64,000 nucleotides of DNA from Halobaculum saliterrae (GTDB lineage: Archaea > Halobacteriota > Halobacteria > Halobacteriales > Haloferacaceae), in contig NZ_WUUS01000004.1 in NCBI RefSeq assembly GCF_009831625.1, forward strand, positions 293,869 to 357,868, read 5' to 3'. Made by a program: the position numbers and the translations under genes. The notes beneath the pieces were generated by a model. That model saw nothing but the letters and a program-made list of their open reading frames with translations. It was not told the origin of the DNA and ran no database searches. The stretch's first letter is position 1; each line of letters begins with the position of its first letter. Positions 26,988 through 35,785 of this stretch are shown piece by piece.

Positions 26988-29219
26988 TCAGTTCGCCTCC
27001 CCTTCCACGCCCATCCCCAACCGCTCGAACACGAACCCCCACCGCTCGCTGTTCTCGCGCACCTGCATCGACGTGGGCTTGCCGACGCCGTGACCGGCGT
27101 CGTCCTCGACGCGGAGGATCACCGGCTCGTCGCCCGTGTTCCGCTCCTGGACGAGTGCGGTCATCTTGCGTGCGTGGCTCGGGTGGACGCGGGTGTCGCC
27201 GAGCGCGGTCGTGAACATCGTCGCGGGGTAGTCGGTCTCGGGAGCGTTGTGGTACGGCGAGTACTCGCGGATGTACGTGAACGCCTCCGGGTCCTCCTCG
27301 GGCTGGCCGTACTCCGTCGTCCACGAGGCGCCGAGCAGGAACCGGTGGAACCGAAGCATGTCGAGCAGCGGCACGTGACACAGCGCGACCGCCCAGCGGT
27401 TGGGACGCTGAGTGATCAGTGCGCCGACGAGCAGGCCGCCGTTGGAGCCGCCGACGACGCCGATTCGGTCGGGGTCCGCCCAGCCGGTCTCGGCGATACC
27501 GTCCGCGACCGCGAGCGCGTCGTCGAACACGCGCTGTTTGTTCTCCCGGCGGCCGGCCTCGTGCCACGGCTCGCCGTACTCGGTGCCCCCGCGCAGCGTC
27601 GCGAGCACGAACACGCCGCCGGCGGCGAGGAAGGGCAGGCGGAAGCGGTCGAACGTCGGCGTGCGGTTCACCCGGAAGCCGCCGTAGCCGGAGAGCAGCG
27701 CGGGGTTGTCGCCGTCGGGGTCCACGTCGCTCCGGCGGACGACGAACGCCGGCACGTCGGTGCCGTCCGCCGACTCGAACCACTCCTGACTCACCTCGAT
27801 GTCGAACCCGACCTCGGTCGACTGGCGACACAGCGTCTCGGTCGTCCCGTCGTCGAGGTCGACGCGGCGGACGGCGGGCGGCTCGGCGAACGACTGGACG
27901 GTCAGGTACGCTTCGGGCTCGTCGCTGGCCCCGTGGACGCCCGCGACCGTCGGGAACGCCGGGAGCTCGACCGTCCGCTCGCGCTCCCCGTCGGCGTCGA
28001 GGATCGCGAGCTCGGAGCTGGCGTCCCGGTGGTAGTGCGCGAGGATCCGGTCGCCGGCGAGTTCCACACCGCGGAGGACGGCGTCCGTCTCGGGGACGAG
28101 TTCGTCGAACGCCTCCGGGTCGTTCGTCTCGCCCGCGAGCGCAGCGTCGAGCGGCGCGGCGAGGACACGCGATAAGTCGGCGCCGTGGTCGGTCGCGAGC
28201 AGCAGACGATCCCGATCGCCGTCGATCGTCGGCGTGAACACGGCGTCGACGCCGGTAAGCACCGGGCGCAGGTCCGCCTCCGTGGGGTCGCCGCGGTAGC
28301 CGTACACGTCGGAGCGCTCCCACCCCTCGACGTAGCCCGCGATCAGCGCGTCGCCGTCGGTCACGAGCGTCGGCCACGTGGTCTCCCCGACCTCGTCCGC
28401 GACGACGTGGTCGTCCGCGGGGGCCGCGTGGGAGCCGAACTCGTGATAGCGGATCGCCTTGTCGAGTTGGCCATCCGAGGGCGCGTCGCCCTCGTCGGCG
28501 TCGTCGGAGTCGTTTCCGTCGCCGTCGTCGCCCGCGGCCCCGGTCGTGACGTAGTAGAAGCCCCGGGGCGGCGCCGCGGACGCGTCGTCGTCGTCGGTAT
28601 CGGCCGCGTCGTCGGCATCGGTCGCCCCGTCGGCGTCCGCCGACCCGCCGGACTCCACCCACGCGAACCCGTTTCCTTGGGTTCGCCCGGCGTCCTCCAC
28701 CGTCTCGACGACCTCGGCGGTCGCCACGTCGACGATCCGGACGTCGTACTGCTCGTCGCCGCCCTCGGCGACGCCGTACGCGAGGTACGCGCCCTCCGGA
28801 CCGGGGACGAACCAGTCCATCGAGACGGTGCCGTCGCCGGCCCACCCGTTCGGGTCGACCAGCACGGTCCCCTCGTCGGTGCCGACGGCGTCCGGACCGT
28901 CGTACGCGTACAGCACGGGCTGTTCGTCGTCCGGCCGCTTCACCTCCTGAAACAGGCGGTCGCCGGCGGGGGTGACGGGGCCGTACTGGCCGACGCGCCC
29001 GAGCGACCCGAACCGGTCGGCCAGCGCCTCGCGGTGCGGGGTATCGAGGACGCCCTCGGCGTACTCGTTCTGTGCGTCGGTCCACTCGCGGACCTCGTCG
29101 TCGTCGCCCTCCAGCCAGCGGTACGGGTCCGTGATCGACTCGCCGTGAAGTTCGTCGGTGACGGTTCGTCGCGGCGTCTCGGGAGGGCCGTCCGGGCCCG
29201 AGGCGTCCGTGTCGGTCAT
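26988..29219 (-). CDS. Prolyl oligopeptidase (S9A family serine peptidase)
   Basis: The 743-residue protein is MTDTDASG... with the S9A opening DELHGESITDPYRWLEGDDDEV and a seven-bladed propeller region to about 450. The catalytic alpha/beta domain follows: nucleophile S592 in VVGGSNGGLL, the acid in LGDTRVHPSHA and His in DDAGHGVGKP. It cleaves after proline in short peptides, probably in the cytoplasm since no signal peptide is seen. Two Asp-rich segments (about 190-215 and 230-255) interrupt the propeller and look like surface insertions. I chose ATG 29219; ATG 29231 would add four residues. Confidence 0.92.
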   Translation of the reverse strand: MTDTDASGPDGPPETPRRTVTDELHGESITDPYRWLEGDDDEVREWTDAQNEYAEGVLDTPHREALADRFGSLGRVGQYGPVTPAGDRLFQEVKRPDDEQPVLYAYDGPDAVGTDEGTVLVDPNGWAGDGTVSMDWFVPGPEGAYLAYGVAEGGDEQYDVRIVDVATAEVVETVEDAGRTQGNGFAWVESGGSADADGATDADDAADTDDDDASAAPPRGFYYVTTGAAGDDGDGNDSDDADEGDAPSDGQLDKAIRYHEFGSHAAPADDHVVADEVGETTWPTLVTDGDALIAGYVEGWERSDVYGYRGDPTEADLRPVLTGVDAVFTPTIDGDRDRLLLATDHGADLSRVLAAPLDAALAGETNDPEAFDELVPETDAVLRGVELAGDRILAHYHRDASSELAILDADGERERTVELPAFPTVAGVHGASDEPEAYLTVQSFAEPPAVRRVDLDDGTTETLCRQSTEVGFDIEVSQEWFESADGTDVPAFVVRRSDVDPDGDNPALLSGYGGFRVNRTPTFDRFRLPFLAAGGVFVLATLRGGTEYGEPWHEAGRRENKQRVFDDALAVADGIAETGWADPDRIGVVGGSNGGLLVGALITQRPNRWAVALCHVPLLDMLRFHRFLLGASWTTEYGQPEEDPEAFTYIREYSPYHNAPETDYPATMFTTALGDTRVHPSHARKMTALVQERNTGDEPVILRVEDDAGHGVGKPTSMQVRENSERWGFVFERLGMGVEGEAN

Positions 29220-29355
29220 CGATCCTAACATCGGGCCTCGCCGGAAGTAGCTGCCCCTCGGCGGAGCGATTGCCGGGACCGAGATCCGACCCGGACCGGT
29301 GCCGACCCGGTCCGAGGTCGCAGTCGTCTTCGGTGGAGACGGTGATCGCCGACGG

Positions 29356-31593
29356 CTACCGGCCGAACAGCCGGTCGAGGATACCGCGTTCGCTGGGTCG
29401 CTCGGCCAGGAGCACCGACGCGTCGACCTCGTCCACCACGTCGAGCGCGAGCGCACCCGAGACCAGGCGCGAGAGCATCCCGCGCTCGGTGGCGCCGATG
29501 ACGACCAGCGAACAGTCCTCGCTCTGGCGTCGGATCGACTCCTCGACGTCGCCGGACTCGACGACCCGCTCGGCGTCGCCGAGGCCGTGTTCGTCGGCCC
29601 AGGTCTCGAGGAACGCCTCGCCCTCGTCGACGTCGTCGTTGACGTGGAGCAGCCGGATCTCCGAGCCGTACGCGTCCCGCATGTAGCCCGCGACCTCCGC
29701 GGACAGGTCCGAGTCCGGGCCGCCCGCGGTCGGGACGAGCACGCGCTCGGGGTCGAAGTCGCGGTCCTTGAGGACGAGGAAGTCACACGGGAGGTTCCGC
29801 GTGAGCTCGTCGACGCGTCCTTCGACGCGGCCGGGGGAGCCGTGGCCCTCCGGTCCCCAGCCCATCACGACGAGGTCGGCGTCGTGGGTGCGGGCGGCGT
29901 CGAACACCTCCTCGAACGAGCGGTGGGAGACGATGGTGCTCGTCTCGACCGGGACGCCGAGCTCCTCGGCGTCGAGGCGCGCACGTTCGAGGAGTTCGTC
30001 GCTCCCCTCGTCGAACTTCCGGACGTTGTCCGCTGCGTACTCAAGCGAGGTCTGGTCGGGGACCGAGACGATGTGGACAGCGTCGACGGTTCCGCCGCGC
30101 TGGCGGGCGATCCGCGCGGCGAGTTCGATGAGCGTTCCCTCGGTAGCGGGGTTCGCCAGCGGCACCATCACGCGGAACTCCCCGCCGTCGGGGGCGACCG
30201 CGTCCGCCGCGTCGACGGCGGCGTCCGGCATGGTCTCGGGCTTCGAGCGGATGTAGTCCGCGAGCGCGCCCTCGCTGGTCGTTCGCGAGCGGGCGTACCC
30301 GAAGTACCACACCAGCGCGAACGCGACGAACGCGCCGCCGATGAGCACCACCGTCGGCTCGATGAAGACGATGAGGGCGAGCGAGACGATCGCGCCAAGG
30401 ATCGGCACGGCCGGGTAGAGGGGCACGGTGTAGCTCGGATCGTACCCCTCGACGTTCGCCTCGCGGAACACGATCAGCGCGACGTTGAGCAGCGCGTAGA
30501 TGACGAGGTGGAGCACCGATCCGAGCGTCGCGAGCGTGTTCACGTCCGCGAGGACGATGAACAGGAGGATGAGCGCGCCCGTGACGGCGATCGAGCGGTA
30601 CGGCGTCCCGAACCGCGGGTGGATCTCGTTGAGCTCCGGGGAGACGAGGCGATCCCGGCCCATCGCGAAGTTGATCCGCGAGGACGCGAGGATCGAGGCG
30701 TTCGCGCTGGAGGCGGTCGCCAGCAGCCCGCCGATCAGCATCGCGATCGCCCCCGCGGGCCCGAGGACGATCCGCGCCACCTCGACGACCGCGATCTGTC
30801 CGTCCGGGATGGCCGCGATGAACCCCTGCTCCACGGCCGCGCTCATCACGATGAGGACGAGCGCGTAGATGACGGTCACGATGACGACCGAGCCGATGAC
30901 GGCCCGCGGGAGGTTCCTCCCCGGGTCTTTGATCTCCTCCGCGACGGAGGTGATCTGGACGAACCCGAGGTAGGAGACGAAGATGAGCCCGGTCGTCGTG
31001 AGCATCGGCCCGAAGCCGGTCCCCTCCGCGATGTTCGCCGGGTCCGCGCGGAGCGTGCCCGCGATCGTGAACACCGTGAGGATGAGGACCAGAAGCACGA
31101 CGATCACGTTCTGGAGGCGCCCGGTCTCCTTGGCGCCGGCGTAGTTGATGAGGACGAACAGCGCCGCTCCCGCGAGCGCGACCGCCTTCACGCCGACGGG
31201 GATCGCGATCCCGACGAACGGGACGGCGATCGACCCGCCGGAGATGTTGACGACGTACTCGCCGAACCCGACCATGTAGAACGCCGAGGCGAACGCGAGC
31301 CCCATCCAGTTGGCCCAGCCGGCGACGGAGCCGAACATCGGGCCGAGCGCCTGGTTCACGTAGTAGTAGGCGCCCCCCGACACCGGCATCGCCGTCCCGA
31401 GCTCCGAGGCCGAGAAGGCCGTCAGGATCGCGATGGCGCCGCCGAGCACGAACGAGATCACGGCGAACGAGCCAGCCTCGCTGATCGCCACGCCCGGGAG
31501 GACGAAGATCCCCGCGCCGATCATGGTCCCGACGCCGATGGTCAGCGCCGCGAGCGGGCCCAGGTCCTTCGCGAGCTCCTCGTCGCCGCTCAT
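29356..31593 (-). CDS. APC family amino-acid permease fused to two USP domains
   Basis: The 745-residue protein has an amino acid-polyamine-organocation transporter domain of about 12 helices (residues 10-450), beginning [18 protein letters not shown] with the family TM1 signature and [13 protein letters not shown] in the cytosolic loop. Two universal-stress domains follow: about 470-615 (FRVMVPLANPATEGTLIEL ... VVMGWGPEGHGSPG) and about 620-745 (RVLVPTAGGPDSDLS ... VVIGATERGMLSRLVSGA). The soluble domains probably regulate transport by binding nucleotide. Substrate unknown. The start overlaps the stop of the preceding USP gene. Confidence 0.9.
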   Translation of the reverse strand: MSGDEELAKDLGPLAALTIGVGTMIGAGIFVLPGVAISEAGSFAVISFVLGGAIAILTAFSASELGTAMPVSGGAYYYVNQALGPMFGSVAGWANWMGLAFASAFYMVGFGEYVVNISGGSIAVPFVGIAIPVGVKAVALAGAALFVLINYAGAKETGRLQNVIVVLLVLILTVFTIAGTLRADPANIAEGTGFGPMLTTTGLIFVSYLGFVQITSVAEEIKDPGRNLPRAVIGSVVIVTVIYALVLIVMSAAVEQGFIAAIPDGQIAVVEVARIVLGPAGAIAMLIGGLLATASSANASILASSRINFAMGRDRLVSPELNEIHPRFGTPYRSIAVTGALILLFIVLADVNTLATLGSVLHLVIYALLNVALIVFREANVEGYDPSYTVPLYPAVPILGAIVSLALIVFIEPTVVLIGGAFVAFALVWYFGYARSRTTSEGALADYIRSKPETMPDAAVDAADAVAPDGGEFRVMVPLANPATEGTLIELAARIARQRGGTVDAVHIVSVPDQTSLEYAADNVRKFDEGSDELLERARLDAEELGVPVETSTIVSHRSFEEVFDAARTHDADLVVMGWGPEGHGSPGRVEGRVDELTRNLPCDFLVLKDRDFDPERVLVPTAGGPDSDLSAEVAGYMRDAYGSEIRLLHVNDDVDEGEAFLETWADEHGLGDAERVVESGDVEESIRRQSEDCSLVVIGATERGMLSRLVSGALALDVVDEVDASVLLAERPSERGILDRLFGR

Positions 31594-32036
31594 TCGTCCA
31601 CCGGCGACCCGTCGTCGTCGGTCGGTCGCGGCAGGCTCACCACGGGACGGTCGGCGTCCGTCACCAGTCGCAGCGAGACGTCGCCGGTGAGCATCCGGAC
31701 GAAGCGGCCGCCGTCGCGCGGCGTGAACGCGATCGCCGTCGCGTCCACGTCGCCGGCCACCGACAGGATGCCGTCGAGGATGTCGGTGGCGTAGACGATC
31801 TCGCGGTCGACGGTCACGTCCGGCAGCGCGGCGTCGAAGGTGTCGAACGCCTCGCGGGCGGCCTCCTCGCGCTGGTCGACGCCCGCCTTGTCCGGGGCGC
31901 CGCCGGCCTTCTCGACGACGTACACGAGCGTCGCCTCGCCCATCTCGGCGCCGTGGGCGGCGATGGCGGCGGCCGTCGCGGCCGCGTCGTCCTCCGAGGC
32001 GACGGGGACGACGACCCGCGAGAGCAGGTCGCTCAC
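31590..32036 (-). CDS. Universal stress protein, operon partner of the APC-USP permease
   Basis: The 148-residue protein with a GTG start has a USP-like core: RVVVPVASEDDAAATAAAI, EATLVYVVEK, VDREIVYATDILDGIL and TAIAFTPRDGGRFVRMLTGDVSLRLV. The usual G-x2-G-x9-G ATP loop is altered (TPRDGGRFVRMLTGD), so nucleotide binding is uncertain. It overlaps the permease start by 4 bp, indicating translational coupling. The short ORF just upstream looks like a second, broken USP start. Confidence 0.75.
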   Translation of the reverse strand: MSDLLSRVVVPVASEDDAAATAAAIAAHGAEMGEATLVYVVEKAGGAPDKAGVDQREEAAREAFDTFDAALPDVTVDREIVYATDILDGILSVAGDVDATAIAFTPRDGGRFVRMLTGDVSLRLVTDADRPVVSLPRPTDDDGSPVDE

Positions 32037-32140
32037 CGGCCGGTCCCTCCGTGCGTTGCGTCGAGTCCAACGAGGACGCGGTCGCCTCCGCCGATCCGTC
32101 GAGGCGGGCCGTTCGCGCCGCTGGTGCGTGTGTCTCTCAT
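32033..32140 (-). pseudogene. Short ORF, possible USP N-terminal remnant
   Basis: This 35-residue ORF (MRDTRTSGANGPPRRIGGGD... ending with a stop that overlaps the next GTG) contains RVLVGLDATHGGT, which looks like the first strand and loop of a USP domain cut short. A TTTAC box on the minus strand (32166-32170) lies about 27 bp upstream of its ATG, so it may mark the 5' end of the USP/APC transcript. It may be a real small peptide, a leader, or a degraded gene. Confidence 0.35.
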
Positions 32141-32298
32141 GTCCCCTCGATCGACCCCGATCGGCGTAAACGCTTCCATGGGGGTTGTGGGAACAGCTTT
32201 ATCGCGCGGCAGGAACGGAGCGAGCGATCCGGGGCGGTGGAGGGCGGTTCCGACTCTCGGGTCGGTCGCTCCGTGGATCGCCTCGTGACCGACTCGCG

Positions 32299-32493
32299 CT
32301 ATCTGACGTCCTCGATCGACACGGCCGTGTCGGTGTCGACCGTGATCCACGTCGTCTCCAGGGTCTCCGGGTCGTAGACGGTCACGGAGCTCGGATCCGA
32401 GCCGTCGTCGAGGAGGTACCGAAGCCCGAACTCGGGGAGGTCGTCGAGGGTGTCCGACTCCCGGAGCTGCGGCAGGTCGTCGCTCGCGTGCAT
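32299..32493 (-). CDS. Small acidic haloarchaeal protein (DUF7331-like)
   Basis: The 64-residue protein is rich in Asp and Glu (DDLPQLRESDTLDDLPEFG, then SVTVYDPETLETTWITVDT). Such small proteins are widespread in haloarchaea without known function. A TATAT element on the minus strand (32516-32520) is about 26 bp before ATG 32493, which I prefer to the in-frame ATG at 32499. It is divergent from the DHH gene. Confidence 0.6.
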   Translation of the reverse strand: MHASDDLPQLRESDTLDDLPEFGLRYLLDDGSDPSSVTVYDPETLETTWITVDTDTAVSIEDVR

Positions 32494-32659
32494 ACACATG
32501 TCTCCCACGCTCAGGTATATGACAGTACGCTTCGAATTATCGCGTGTGAGACCGCGGGGTGTCGGAGGGATCGACTCCCGACGCCGCGAGCGCCGCCGGG
32601 CGACGAAGGAGGACGATCCGTGCGGTGGACGCTTGTGGCCCCCGTTCCAACGGTGAGGC

Positions 32660-33706
32660 ATGCATCCCGCACGGGAACTCGCGGAGCTCCTCGGCGGCGC
32701 CGAGGAGCTCACGATCGTCTGCCACAACAACCCCGATCCGGACTGCCTCGCGAGCGCGTTCGCGCTGGGCCGGATCGCGATGGCCGCCGGCATCGACGAA
32801 CACCACATCCTGTACAGCGGCGAAATCTCCCACCAACAGAACCGAGCGTTCGTCAACCTCCTCGACATCGACCTCACCCCCTTCGAGCCCGCGGCCGTCA
32901 GGGACCGCCCCGAGGGGTCGCTGCTCGCGTTCGTCGACCACGCGGTTCCGGGGGCGAACAACCGTGTTCCGGAGGGAACGCCCGTCGACGTCGTGATCGA
33001 TCACCATCCGAACGAGGCCATCGAGGCGGGGTTCGTCGACCACCGCGAGCACGTCGGCGCGACGGCGACGATCCTGACGGAGTACGTGCGGGAGCTGGAC
33101 ACCGAAATGGACGCCGACCTCGGGACGGCGCTCATGTTCGCGCTTCGTCGCGAGACGCTCGGGTTCCTTCGGGGGGCGACGCCGGCCGAGTACGACGCCG
33201 CGGGATGGCTCCACGGCCACGCGGACGGCGCACTGCTCCGGACGCTGTCGACGCCGTCGGTCACCGGGGCGACCGTCGACGCGATCGCGGAGGCGATCAC
33301 GAACCGGACCGTGCGCGGCTCGGTGCTGATCTCCGGGATCGGACGGACGAGCGAGCGCGACGCGTTGCCGCAGGCGGCCGACTACCTCGCAACGCTGGAG
33401 GGCGTCGAGACCGCGATCGTGTTCGGCGTCGTCGACGACGGGATCCAGCTCTCCGCCCGGTCGACGGACTCGCGGATCCACATCGGCGACGTGCTCGACG
33501 GGGCGTTCGGGGACGTCGGGAGCGCCGGGGGACACCGCGAGATGGCCGGCGGGGAGGTGCCCCTCGGCGTCTTCGCCGACTTCACGACCGACGACGCGCA
33601 GCTGTTCGCGATCGTCGACCAGGTGATGAGCGCGCGGCTCGTCGCCGAGCTCAACCTCTCGACGGAGGCGGACACGCGGGAACCTGTGAAGGACGAACCG
33701 AACTGA
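32660..33706 (+). CDS. DHH family phosphoesterase (NrnA/RecJ-like)
   Basis: The 348-residue protein has the DHH domain motifs TIVCHNNPDPDCLASA (metal-binding Asp cluster), AFVDHAVPG and VDVVIDHHPNEA, then a C-terminal DHHA1 domain with the substrate loop GSAGGHREMAGGEVP. Members are Mn2+ phosphodiesterases that degrade nanoRNA, pAp or cyclic dinucleotides; which of these applies here is unknown. A disordered acidic tail ends at EPVKDEPN. It lies in a run of stress and transport genes, but operon structure is not clear. Confidence 0.88.
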   Translation: MHPARELAELLGGAEELTIVCHNNPDPDCLASAFALGRIAMAAGIDEHHILYSGEISHQQNRAFVNLLDIDLTPFEPAAVRDRPEGSLLAFVDHAVPGANNRVPEGTPVDVVIDHHPNEAIEAGFVDHREHVGATATILTEYVRELDTEMDADLGTALMFALRRETLGFLRGATPAEYDAAGWLHGHADGALLRTLSTPSVTGATVDAIAEAITNRTVRGSVLISGIGRTSERDALPQAADYLATLEGVETAIVFGVVDDGIQLSARSTDSRIHIGDVLDGAFGDVGSAGGHREMAGGEVPLGVFADFTTDDAQLFAIVDQVMSARLVAELNLSTEADTREPVKDEPN

Positions 33707-33856
33707 GGGGGCAGTGCCGCCCGTGCCCGACAGGCTTGCTCCGGTCCGTGCATGTCCGGATGGACGGGGCGGCGGCGTCGACCGGGGGCGCCCCGTTCGC
33801 ACGGTCGGCCGTCGGACGACCACCGCCGATATGTGCAAGGGGGGCCAAGCTGTCCC

Positions 33857-34288
33857 ATGGCGCCATCACACGTGCTCGTCCCGCTCGACGGGTCGCCGCT
33901 CTCGGACGAGGCGTTCGAGCGGGCGCTCGAGCTCTTCGACTGTCGGCTGACCGTCCTGAACGTGGTGACGCCGCTCGACGCGTCGATGAGCGAGGGCGGC
34001 GTCCTCGAGCCCGGCGAGGCCCGCCGTCAGAGCGCGCGTGATCGGGCCGACCGTGTCGTCGAGCGGGCGAGGGAGCGGGCGGCCGCGTTCGATCGACCGA
34101 TCGAGACCGCGGTGGAGACCGGCGATCCGGCCGAGGCCATCCTCGAGTACGTCGACGGCCACGACGTCGACCACGTCGTGATGGGCGGGCACGGGGGCGA
34201 ACGGGGCGTCATCGCCCGCCGGCTGCTCGGCACCGTGGCGACGAGCGTTGTCGGGGACGCACCCGTGACAGTCACCGTCGTTCGCTGA
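33857..34288 (+). CDS. Universal stress protein (UspA family)
   Basis: The 143-residue canonical USP has HVLVPLDGSPLSDEAFERAL (first strand and Asp), LTVLNVVTPLD and the full ATP loop VVMGGHGGERGVIARRLLGTVATSVV (G-x2-G-x9-G-T), ending APVTVTVVR. It is expected to bind ATP. ATG 33857 is supported by GATATG about 26 bp upstream. It converges with the phosphate transporter gene (30 bp). Confidence 0.9.
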   Translation: MAPSHVLVPLDGSPLSDEAFERALELFDCRLTVLNVVTPLDASMSEGGVLEPGEARRQSARDRADRVVERARERAAAFDRPIETAVETGDPAEAILEYVDGHDVDHVVMGGHGGERGVIARRLLGTVATSVVGDAPVTVTVVR

Positions 34289-34318
34289 CCGCCGTCCCGG
34301 CCCCCGACCCGGCCCGTC

Positions 34319-35524
34319 TCACCCGCCGAGCACCGTCGCGAAGGCCCTGTAAAGCCCGAACCCGATCGCGGTGGAGGCCGTGAGCGTGATGAGCCAGAAC
34401 GCGAGCGTCACGCCGATCTTCCGGCGGGAGACGCCGGCCGAGCCGCCGGCGAGGCCGCCGCCGATGACCCCGGAGATGATGATGTTGTTGAACGAGATGG
34501 GGATCCCCAGCGAGATGGCGACCTGCGCGATGACGAACCCGGGAACCAGCGCGGCGATGGAGCGCCTGACCCCCAGCTGTGCGTACTCGCGGGAGGTCGC
34601 CTGGAGCAGCTTGGGCGCGCCCATCCACGCGCCCGCGAGGATGCCGGTCGCGCCCAGCGTCAGGAGGACGATGCCGGGGAGCCCGAGTTCGGTCCCGTAG
34701 AGGTTCTCGAGGGGGCCGGTCGCCAACCCGACCTGACTGCCGCCGCTGGAGAAGGCGACGACGCTCCCGAGGACGATGAGGAACGTCCGGATGCCGTCCT
34801 CGGCCGACGCTTGCGTCCGTCGACGGATGGCCCGGAATCCGACGGCGGCGGCCGCGAGCGTCACGACCACGGCGAGGGGGTCGATCCCGGCGACCGTCGG
34901 CGTCTCGACCTGTCGCGCGATGAACCCCGCGATGGAACTCTGGCTCGCCTCCGGCGGGGAGGGAATAACGCCCAGTTGGACGTTGGCGACGATGCCGCTG
35001 ACGACCGCCGCGAGCAACGGGACGCCGACGGTCTCCGGGATGTCGTCGCGTCGGAGGAGGGTGGCGGTGAGGTAGGCGAGCCCACCCGAGACGGGCGGGA
35101 CGAGCACCCAGAACAGCGCGATTCGGCGGTAGGTGTCGACGGCGGGGTTGCCGCCGAGCGAGAGGCCGACGCCGACCATCGCCCCGGTCGTCGCGAACGC
35201 CGCCGGGACCGGATAGCCGGTGTAGACACCGAATATCATGAACCCGGTCGCGGTCAGCAGGCCCGCCGTCGCGGCCAGCGACGTGATCTGGACGCCGTTG
35301 ATGAGCCCCGCCCCGACCGTCTCGGAGATCGCCCCGCCCTGGGTGAGCGCGCCCAGCGCCGCGAGGATGCCGATGAGGAAGGCCGCCCGCATCGTCGAGA
35401 TGGCGTTGGCCCCGATCGCCGGCGCGAACGGCGGCGAGTTGCTGTTGGCACCGAGCGCCCACGCCGTCGCGAGGCTGGTGAGCGTCGCCAGCACGACGAG
35501 CGCCCAGAAGAGGACTCCCGGCAC
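34319..35524 (-). CDS. Inorganic phosphate transporter, Pit family
   Basis: The 401-residue protein has 10-12 helices and the two inverted PiT signatures: ALGANSNSPPFAPAIGANAIS near the N-terminus and GIPISFNNIIISGVIGGGLAGG near the C-terminus. It imports phosphate with H+ or Na+ as a single-protein carrier. I place the start at GTG 35524, just before the first helix and 9 bp after GGAGG; the longer open frame has no protein-like N-terminus. The TTTAAT element at 35585-35590 (minus strand) would leave a short leader. Confidence 0.85.
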   Translation of the reverse strand: MPGVLFWALVVLATLTSLATAWALGANSNSPPFAPAIGANAISTMRAAFLIGILAALGALTQGGAISETVGAGLINGVQITSLAATAGLLTATGFMIFGVYTGYPVPAAFATTGAMVGVGLSLGGNPAVDTYRRIALFWVLVPPVSGGLAYLTATLLRRDDIPETVGVPLLAAVVSGIVANVQLGVIPSPPEASQSSIAGFIARQVETPTVAGIDPLAVVVTLAAAAVGFRAIRRRTQASAEDGIRTFLIVLGSVVAFSSGGSQVGLATGPLENLYGTELGLPGIVLLTLGATGILAGAWMGAPKLLQATSREYAQLGVRRSIAALVPGFVIAQVAISLGIPISFNNIIISGVIGGGLAGGSAGVSRRKIGVTLAFWLITLTASTAIGFGLYRAFATVLGG

Positions 35525-35753
35525 ACTCAGGAGCCTCCACGGACGGGAATCCGAGCCATGTCGATCCGTTCGACGGACGTGGGGATTAAACGTTCGTCCG
35601 ACGACACGCGACGGAACCGCCCCGTTCTCCACGACTCGTCTCACGACCGTCGAGGCCACTGACCCGGATATCGATCCACGTGAGTTCGAGCCACCGCCGC
35701 TCGAGTTCACAGGTCACGCCCTCTCTTGAGGCGTCCGCACGAGGGGCCCGCGG

Positions 35754-35760
35754 TTTTATT
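35754..35760 (+). promoter_or_regulatory. TATA-like box for second APC permease
   Basis: TTTTATT is centred about 28 bp before the ATG at 35786. Confidence 0.65.
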
Positions 35761-35785
35761 CGAAAGCTGAACCTACTCATGTCGC

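Noticed and set aside
26988..29786. 932-aa open frame for the peptidase
   Set aside because: The family N-terminus begins near 29219; upstream residues are low-complexity shadow of the APC gene.
29356..32070. 904-aa open frame joining the permease and the USP region
   Set aside because: The upstream part is out of frame with the real USP gene and is Arg/Gly-rich.
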